The translations under genes and the position numbers were made by a program. From positions 1 through 11,618 of the forward strand of contig JAQSWE010000048.1 in NCBI GenBank assembly GCA_029266795.1: DNA of 11,618 nt, in the 5' to 3' direction. Of this stretch, positions 6,529 through 11,618 are shown piece after piece. The stretch comes from Alphaproteobacteria bacterium (GTDB lineage Bacteria > Pseudomonadota > Alphaproteobacteria > Micavibrionales > UBA2020). Positions within the stretch are counted from its first letter, which is position 1; each line of letters starts with the position of its first letter. Under the pieces are notes generated by a model. It was given only the letters and a program-made list of their open reading frames with translations. It was not told the origin of the DNA and searched no databases.

Positions 6529-7838
6529 TTTGGCTCCGATATACGGATGAAGTTGAACACATCCTGTGTGATGCGCGGTTCGGCCTGCTGCATGTCGGCG
6601 AGTGTCATTTCATCGAGACGCTGGCCTTTTTTCTCCGCCATCGCCACGATCTGGCCCGTAATATGATGTGCTTGACGGAACGGTACATCGAGATTTTTGA
6701 CCAGCCAGTCGGCCACATAGGTCGCAGTCGAATAGCCACTGCCCGCATCGGCCAGCATTTTTTCCTTGTTGACTTTCATATCACCGATCATGCCAGCGGA
6801 GGCCCGCAGGCAGAGGATGAGCGCGTCATACGCCTCGAACACCCCCGCCTTGTCTTCCTGCATGTCCTTGTTATATGTCAGTGGCAGTGCCTTCATAACC
6901 ATCAGCAACTGCATAAGGTTCCCGGCGATACGACCAGACTTGGCACGCACCAGCTCGGCAGCGTCGGGGTTTTTCTTTTGTGGCATGATCGAGCTGCCGG
7001 TCGTAAATTTATCGCCAAGGCGGATAAAATTGAATTGTGTCGTGGACCAAATGATCAATTCTTCGGCAAGGCGCGATAAATGGATGCTGCAGATGCTGGC
7101 AGCCGACAGGAATTCGAGCAGGAAATCACGCGCTGAAACCGCATCCATTGTGTTTCGCACAGGCTGGCGGAAACCGAGCGCCTTGGCCGTCATATTACGG
7201 TCGATATCATGACGCGTACCTGCCAGTGCGCAAGCGCCCAAAGGGTTTTCGTCCATGCGCACCAGACAATCCGCAAAGCGCGATTTATCACGTGCCATCA
7301 TGTCACTGTAAGCCTGTAAATGCAGTCCGAGAGTGACGGGCTGCGCGATTTGGAGATGGGTAAAGCCCGGCATAACAGTTTTTTCATGGGCTTTTGACTG
7401 TGAATCCAAAGCGGCCTGAAAAGCGCCGATTTCGGTGATGACGGATGCAATTGCTTCCTTCACCCATAACCGCATATCTGTTGCGACTTGGTCGTTGCGG
7501 GAGCGGGCAGTATGCAGCTTACCCGCCACATCGCCGATCAAATCCTTGAGGCGTGATTCGATATTCATGTGGATGTCTTCAAGCGCCGTGCTGAACACGA
7601 ACTGGCCGCTTTCGATTTCGGCCAGTATGCTGCGCAATCCGTCCTGAATTTTCTTGCCCTCGTCGGGTTTCAGAATTTTTTGCGCGACAAGCATTTCGGA
7701 ATGCGCGATCGAGCCTTGGATGTCTTGCTTGTACAGACGCTTGTCCACGTCAATGGAGGCGTTGATCTGCACCATTACGTCGCTGGGCGCTTCGCCGAAG
7801 CGTCCGCCCCACATCTGGTTGGGTTTGTTGGCGGTCAT
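6525..7838 (-). CDS. argH: Argininosuccinate lyase (ArgH), slightly short at the C-terminus
   Basis: The product splits argininosuccinate into arginine and fumarate, the last step of the pathway; family members are cytoplasmic homotetramers. The N-terminal MWGGRF is at 9-14, DIHMNIESRL at 88-97, HTARSRNDQVATD at 109-121, PGFTHLQIAQP with the catalytic Thr-His at 157-167, and the signature loop GSSIMPQKKNPD with the catalytic serine at 281-292. The 437-aa length is about 20 residues below the common 455-465: the protein ends soon after PRITQDVFNFI and lacks the usual terminal segment containing a GGTAP-like motif. The segment GTRHDIDR (207-214) also departs from the usual GTxFPIDR. Its ATG overlaps the argG stop and its TGA overlaps the next ATG. 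It has no well-spaced Shine-Dalgarno (AAAGG nearly touches the ATG), so coupling to argG is likely. Confidence 0.94.
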   Translation of the reverse strand: MTANKPNQMWGGRFGEAPSDVMVQINASIDVDKRLYKQDIQGSIAHSEMLVAQKILKPDEGKKIQDGLRSILAEIESGQFVFSTALEDIHMNIESRLKDLIGDVAGKLHTARSRNDQVATDMRLWVKEAIASVITEIGAFQAALDSQSKAHEKTVMPGFTHLQIAQPVTLGLHLQAYSDMMARDKSRFADCLVRMDENPLGACALAGTRHDIDRNMTAKALGFRQPVRNTMDAVSARDFLLEFLSAASICSIHLSRLAEELIIWSTTQFNFIRLGDKFTTGSSIMPQKKNPDAAELVRAKSGRIAGNLMQLLMVMKALPLTYNKDMQEDKAGVFEAYDALILCLRASAGMIGDMKVNKEKMLADAGSGYSTATYVADWLVKNLDVPFRQAHHITGQIVAMAEKKGQRLDEMTLADMQQAEPRITQDVFNFIRISEPK

Positions 7839-9070
7839 GCCTTTTTCGCGCCTTTTTTGAGACGGAAATCGGCTTCGAGGCGCATCGCATTGATCTTGAT
7901 AAAACCTTCGGAATGCTGCTGGTTGAAACCGCCCTCCTCATCCATCGACGACAGGTTCATGTTGTAAAGGCTCTTGCCGCTGGTGCGGGCAGCAGCGTAG
8001 GCGGCCCCCTTGAGCAGTTTCAGTGTCACGGTGCCTTCGACGTTTTCCTGACTCTTGCGGATCGCGTTCATCAGGAAATCCATTTCGGGCGAGAACCAAA
8101 AGCCGTTATAGATCAGCTCCGCAACTTTCAGCGACAGCGTGTCGCGGATTTTCATGACCTCGCGGTCCATCGTGATGCCTTCGAGGTCGCGGTGTGCGTT
8201 GAGCAGGATCGTGCCGCCCGGCGTTTCGTACACGCCGCGCGACTTGATGCCGACAAAACGGTTTTCAACCATGTCGAGACGGCCGATGCCATGTTTGCTG
8301 CCGAGCGCGTTCAGGTATTGGAACAGGGCAAGCGGCTCTGATTTCGTCGTGCCATCCGTCTTGTTCTCTACCTTCACCGGCATGCCGTTTTTAAATGTCA
8401 GTTCGATGATATCGGCCCTGTCGGGCGCGGTTTCGAGCGACGCGGTGCGGGAATAAACTTCTTCCGGGCAAATTGCGGCGGGGTCTTCCAAAATGCCAGC
8501 CTCGTGCGAGATATGCAGGAGGTTTTCGTCTTCCGAATAGGATTTTTTCTTGGTCGCTGTCACAGGAATACCGTGCAGATCGGCATAAGCCAGCATATCA
8601 GAGCGGCCCTTGAATTTGTCGAGGAAGCTGCGCATTTTCCACGGTGCCAGCACTTTGATGCCGGGGTTCAGTGCAAAATACCCAAGCTCGAAACGCACTT
8701 GGTCGTTGCCCTTGCCGGTCGCGCCATGACCGACGAAATCGGCGCCTTCCTTTTCGGCAATTTCGATCTGGCGTTTCGCGATCAGCGGGCGGGCGAGAGA
8801 TGTGCCGAGCAGGTAGCGGCCTTCATAAACAGCATTCGCCGAAAATGCCGGGAAGATGAAATCAGTCACGAATTCTGTTTTCAGGTCTTCGATATAAACC
8901 TTGGACGCTCCGACCTTCAGCGCTTTTTCCTTGGCTGCGTTGAAATCTTCCTGCTGGCCGACATCGGCGAGATAGGCGACCACTTCATAGCCCTGCTCCA
9001 GCATCCATTTCAGGATGACCGATGTATCCAGACCGCCCGAATAGGCCAAAACGACTTTCTTTTTGCTCAT
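7835..9070 (-). CDS. argG: Argininosuccinate synthase (ArgG)
   Basis: The enzyme joins citrulline and aspartate with ATP to form argininosuccinate. At 411 aa it has the family's usual length. The N-terminal PP-loop SGGLDTS is at 11-17, YLLGTSLARPLIAK at about 86-99, HGATGKGNDQVRFELGYFAL at about 114-133, and a PWKMRSF-type segment follows; EGITMDRE and YNGFWFSPEMDFL lie in the C-terminal half. These match the alphaproteobacterial ArgG type. It is the first gene of the arginine operon. A good ribosome-binding site (AAGGGG, 8 nt before the ATG) sits in the leader, and its TGA overlaps the argH ATG. Beginning an arg operon with argG is unusual because ArgG acts near the end of the pathway, but no residue loss is seen. 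Confidence 0.96.
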   Translation of the reverse strand: MSKKKVVLAYSGGLDTSVILKWMLEQGYEVVAYLADVGQQEDFNAAKEKALKVGASKVYIEDLKTEFVTDFIFPAFSANAVYEGRYLLGTSLARPLIAKRQIEIAEKEGADFVGHGATGKGNDQVRFELGYFALNPGIKVLAPWKMRSFLDKFKGRSDMLAYADLHGIPVTATKKKSYSEDENLLHISHEAGILEDPAAICPEEVYSRTASLETAPDRADIIELTFKNGMPVKVENKTDGTTKSEPLALFQYLNALGSKHGIGRLDMVENRFVGIKSRGVYETPGGTILLNAHRDLEGITMDREVMKIRDTLSLKVAELIYNGFWFSPEMDFLMNAIRKSQENVEGTVTLKLLKGAAYAAARTSGKSLYNMNLSSMDEEGGFNQQHSEGFIKINAMRLEADFRLKKGAKKA

Positions 9071-9140
9071 TGTAACACCCCTTGTGCCGAATCAACGGTC
9101 GCTGCCGTCAGTCATAAAAAATATAGGGATATGGCTAGCA

Positions 9141-9146
9141 ATTATA
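9141..9146 (-). promoter_or_regulatory. Candidate -10 element for the arginine operon
   Basis: The minus strand carries a perfect TATAAT in the spacer between the DUF2336 gene and argG, about 70 bp before the argG ATG. The region 16-18 bp upstream (ATTTTC or GATTTT near 9164-9170) is a poor -35, so activation or a different sigma factor may be needed. No clear intrinsic terminator separates the DUF2336 gene from this site, so some read-through into argG is possible. The call rests on consensus match and position only. Confidence 0.4.
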
Positions 9147-9185
9147 GTTGTTTTTCAGGCTGGGAAAATCAGCTGAGAAAATGCC

Positions 9186-9201
9186 CATAGTCATGACCAT
9201 G
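9186..9201. promoter_or_regulatory. 16-bp imperfect palindrome upstream of the arginine operon promoter
   Basis: CATAGTCATGACCATG has 7 of its 8 base pairs symmetric around a central TCATGA. It lies about 40-55 bp upstream of the candidate -10 of argG, a position typical of activator or repressor sites. It does not resemble the ArgR ARG-box consensus. It may be an operator for an unidentified regulator, or chance; one copy only. Confidence 0.3.
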
Positions 9202-9237
9202 AGGTGAAATCATTTATCATATTACGGCGGCTATTTG

Positions 9238-10494
9238 CTAAGCCAGAGCACCGGAAACGCCGAAAAATTCAAGCTGCCATTTGATTTCGTCGTCCGTCAT
9301 CGGGTAATCGGTGCCTGACTTGGCGTACATCAGCTCCCTGCCCGGCACTTTGGCAAGGTATCGCTGGACATCAAGCGCAAGGCGCATCGGCACATTCGCC
9401 TTGCGGCACAGAGCGATAACAGGCTTTGGCTTGCGCGTCTCCAGCATCCGCTGGACGATTTGCGGATGGATGGCAGAGAGGTATGCCAGGGCATAGAGGG
9501 CGAATTCGGTGTCGTGCCACATCAAAGCGTCCTGGATGACGTCGGGGGTCAGGCGCTTTTCTCGCACGTAACGCTCGACGCGCGTGGCGGCCGCCTCGCT
9601 TTCTGTCTTTTCGCTGGTGAAGGCAACACGGCGCTTCACAATATCGGCAATGGCCTGCCGTGTCATCGGATCAAAGTCACTGCGCTTTTCAAGTATATCG
9701 AGGACAGCCTTATCAACGAAACCCGCAAGGCGATGCGCCAGATCGACAGATAATTCGCGGCGAAGGGCGATGGGCCGGTGCCATTCCGGGTAATCATGCG
9801 CGCGCTCGATAATCTCGGATAGTTTTTCCTCCTGCAGCGCGGTGCCAGGATTTTTGAGCAGAACTGCGGTTGCTGCGGCATCATCCATATCGATGATCGC
9901 AAGCGCCACCGTTTCGCTGACATGCACCCGCTCCGCAACGGTTGCCACCACCCATGGCGCGGGATGGTTAGAGAGAATATCGAGTATATCGCGGTCGGCA
10001 AGCGCAACGCAGAAACGTAAAATCGGTTCCGCCACGGCCCGCTCCACGTCGCGGGCAAGACGGGAGACGATTTCGGAGGGCGCTTTCGCGTAATCTTGCA
10101 AGGCATGAGACAGCGCCTTGCGTACCTCAATCACTTCGTCCTCGACAAGCGTGCCGATCGCCTGTACGGCAAAGGAATATAATTGCGCCTGTTCCTGTCC
10201 GGATAGCGTTGGCAGCAACGCGGCGACTCGCGAGGCGAGCATCACGCGCACATCGCTGTTCTTGTCCTTCGCCATGATATTTGCGGCATGGACAGGGGTC
10301 GATTTATTGCGCGCGACGGAGGTGCGCACTTCGACGCTTTCATTGCTTGCCAGCAGGTAAAGAATTTCTGGAAGGGTTTTTTCGCTCCGCGCGAGCGACA
10401 AAAGCTGTGCGTGCTCCCCGCTATCGAGCTTGCGCTTTTGCGCCTCGTAACCGACATCTTCATCGGCAAAGATTTTTTTAAAGAAAGACAGCAT
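9238..10494 (-). CDS. DUF2336 domain-containing HEAT-like repeat protein
   Basis: This 418-aa protein is almost entirely predicted alpha-helical, with repeated helical-pair units of HEAT type, for example LASNESVEVRTSVARNKSTP and KDKNSDVRVMLASRVAAL near the N-terminus, and a central segment ILRFCVALADRDILDILSNH typical of DUF2336. That family is widespread in Alphaproteobacteria and has no settled biochemical role; HEAT-like folds generally act as protein-binding scaffolds. There is no signal peptide or membrane helix, so it is probably cytoplasmic. The ATG at 10494 has an AAGGG ribosome-binding site 7 nt upstream, and a TACTAT box at 10522-10517 could be a -10. It is separated by 61 bp from the TonB receptor and by 167 bp from argG, and I see no functional link to either. 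The family call is confident, the role unknown. Confidence 0.82.
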   Translation of the reverse strand: MLSFFKKIFADEDVGYEAQKRKLDSGEHAQLLSLARSEKTLPEILYLLASNESVEVRTSVARNKSTPVHAANIMAKDKNSDVRVMLASRVAALLPTLSGQEQAQLYSFAVQAIGTLVEDEVIEVRKALSHALQDYAKAPSEIVSRLARDVERAVAEPILRFCVALADRDILDILSNHPAPWVVATVAERVHVSETVALAIIDMDDAAATAVLLKNPGTALQEEKLSEIIERAHDYPEWHRPIALRRELSVDLAHRLAGFVDKAVLDILEKRSDFDPMTRQAIADIVKRRVAFTSEKTESEAAATRVERYVREKRLTPDVIQDALMWHDTEFALYALAYLSAIHPQIVQRMLETRKPKPVIALCRKANVPMRLALDVQRYLAKVPGRELMYAKSGTDYPMTDDEIKWQLEFFGVSGALA

Positions 10495-10555
10495 TTACAA
10501 GCCCTTGACCTCTACGATAGTACAGGCGAATGATTAAGAAAGGGTAACAGGCCGG

Positions 10556-11618
10556 TCAGAAGGTTTTCCGCACGATAAACAGCAGGCTGCGGCCATTCAT
10601 GGGGATGACGTTCTGGACGGTGAAGAACGGACCTACCATGTCACGTTCCCCGTCAAATGCATTGTAGATGCCCAAAGAGTAGTCAGCGCCCAGAAACCAG
10701 TTGTCCGCCGTGATGTTCACGTTGAACAGGTTATAGGAATCTGCATCGCGCAGGCCGAGGGTTTTCCGCCGCCCCACGAAAATATTTTCGACGGCGAGTT
10801 TGAACCTGTCAGCAAAAAAGGGCTCCATGTAGCGCAGCTTGGCGACATTCTTGGGTGAATCGACCGGCCCAAAAGCGGTGCCGGTGTGCTCCAGATACTC
10901 TGTATGGTTATAGGAAAGTTTCGCTTCGCGACCGTTGTCCCATTTCTTTTCCAATCCTAGTTCGACACCTGCGGATTTGAGATTGCCTGTATTGGTATAT
11001 TTGCGGAAGTCGGGGCTGAGCGGGTCATTGTTCTTGTTCAGGACGTCGGTGAAGACGTTATAAAATGCGGAGCCGTTGACACGGTATCCGTTGCTGCCTT
11101 TCCACTCGACGACAGCCTCATAGTTCTTGATATGCTCCTCCTCGTTATCCGGGTTGGCGGCCCAAAAATCGAAGGCATCATAGTCGCGCTCATACACGTT
11201 CGGCGCGCGGAAAGCCGAGCCGTAAAGCAACTTAACCGTCGTCGAAGGCTTCGGATTCCAGATCAGACCGAGGCGCGGATTGAGCTGGACGTTGTCGATC
11301 ATGTGATGCTGGTCGAGACGCAGACCCGCGCTCAGGACTAGGTTGTCGAGTATCTGGTAAGAGTCCTGCGCGAAAAGGCCGCTGCGCAACCCGCTGCGGT
11401 CCGTATCCTGGTAAACGGCAAAAATATCCGAGTCATACATTCTCTGGTGGAAATCGTACTGGAATTCCCCACCTACCACGATTTTATGGCGGTCAATCGC
11501 CGTCGTGACATAGGTGGCCTCTGCCCCCGCCCATTGTCCGGCATATGTCGTAGATTCAATGTAAGGGCCGAAGAAACTATAGGGATATTGCAGCTTGGAG
11601 TCGTAGGACTGCAGATAA
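10556..11618 (-). CDS. TonB-dependent outer-membrane receptor, C-terminal part (5' end beyond the window)
   Basis: The frame is open from the right edge to the TGA at 10556 and gives 353 codons of a transmembrane beta-barrel. Alternating polar/hydrophobic strands with aromatic girdles are evident, and family marks include LVLSAGLRLDQH, NPRLGLIWNPKP, LLYGSAFRAPNVYERDY (the conserved FRAPxxYE-type strand), NLKSAGVELGLEKKW and a terminal strand ending in phenylalanine (RKTF), the usual BAM recognition signal. The plug domain, TonB box and signal peptide lie outside the window. Such receptors import iron-siderophores, vitamin B12 or other scarce nutrients using TonB energy; the substrate cannot be told from this part. 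The next gene starts 61 bp downstream, with no obvious intrinsic terminator between them. Confidence 0.9.
   Translation of the reverse strand, partial: YLQSYDSKLQYPYSFFGPYIESTTYAGQWAGAEATYVTTAIDRHKIVVGGEFQYDFHQRMYDSDIFAVYQDTDRSGLRSGLFAQDSYQILDNLVLSAGLRLDQHHMIDNVQLNPRLGLIWNPKPSTTVKLLYGSAFRAPNVYERDYDAFDFWAANPDNEEEHIKNYEAVVEWKGSNGYRVNGSAFYNVFTDVLNKNNDPLSPDFRKYTNTGNLKSAGVELGLEKKWDNGREAKLSYNHTEYLEHTGTAFGPVDSPKNVAKLRYMEPFFADRFKLAVENIFVGRRKTLGLRDADSYNLFNVNITADNWFLGADYSLGIYNAFDGERDMVGPFFTVQNVIPMNGRSLLFIVRKTF

Noticed and set aside
9095..9108. ACGG/CCGT hairpin in the argG leader as an attenuator
   Set aside because: The stem is 4 bp, with no T-run and no leader peptide rich in Arg codons.
8504..9190. 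Plus-strand open frame of 228 codons opposite argG and running into its leader
   Set aside because: Most of it is the antisense of conserved argG; there is no family resemblance, and the part in the spacer crosses the likely promoter.
9663..10130. Second minus-strand frame of 155 codons inside the DUF2336 gene
   Set aside because: It is a frame-shifted shadow of the DUF2336 coding sequence, rich in Arg/Ser/Pro with no motif.

Overview
The window looks like a piece of an alphaproteobacterial chromosome of moderate GC content. All ten recognisable genes lie on the minus strand, so the genetic order runs from right to left. The lineage is inferred from three things: a DUF2336 HEAT-like protein (a family found mainly in Alphaproteobacteria), the alphaproteobacterial type of ArgG, and a cyclic beta-1,2-glucan synthetase-like protein. 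No genus can be named from the sequence alone. There are no RNA genes, CRISPR arrays, insertion sequences or integrase genes, and no gene-free stretch exceeds about 170 bases.

Layout, in transcription order. (1) 11618-10556: the C-terminal part of a TonB-dependent outer-membrane receptor, running off the right edge. (2) 10494-9238: a DUF2336-type HEAT-like protein. (3) 9237-9071: a spacer with a perfect TATAAT box and a 16-bp imperfect palindrome, the likely control region of the next operon. (4) 9070-1473: seven tightly packed genes, argG-argH-(344-aa P-loop protein)-argC-argB-argD-argF. Four junctions are ATGA overlaps; the other two are gaps of 2 and 10 nt once the likely ATG starts of argC and argB are used. 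(5) 1472-1305: a 168-bp spacer with a tandem pair of 10-bp palindromes and a candidate promoter. (6) 1304-414: an RmlA-type glucose-1-phosphate thymidylyltransferase, whose stop abuts the start (TAAATG) of (7) 413-1: the N-terminus of a very large NdvB/GH94-type cyclic beta-1,2-glucan synthetase-like protein cut by the left edge.

The operon covers arginine biosynthesis from N-acetylglutamate to N-acetylornithine (ArgB, ArgC, ArgD) and from ornithine to arginine (ArgF, ArgG, ArgH). The two acetyl-group steps, N-acetylglutamate synthase (ArgA/ArgJ) and acetylornithine deacetylase/transacetylase (ArgE/ArgJ), are not in the window. In their place, between argH and argC, is an uncharacterised 344-residue protein with an N-terminal domain and a clear P-loop (GSMDSGKTT). 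Its overall plan recalls DUF1611/dethiobiotin-synthetase-like proteins. Because it is translationally embedded in the operon, it is the most interesting object here: a candidate for a missing or non-canonical step of arginine synthesis. ArgB is itself divergent: its usual HGGG loop reads YGHG, the usual GLSG region is unrecognisable, and it carries a basic C-terminal tail. This strengthens the case for some departure from the textbook pathway. The left-hand rmlA/ndvB-like pair concerns envelope polysaccharide and appears to be a separate transcription unit.
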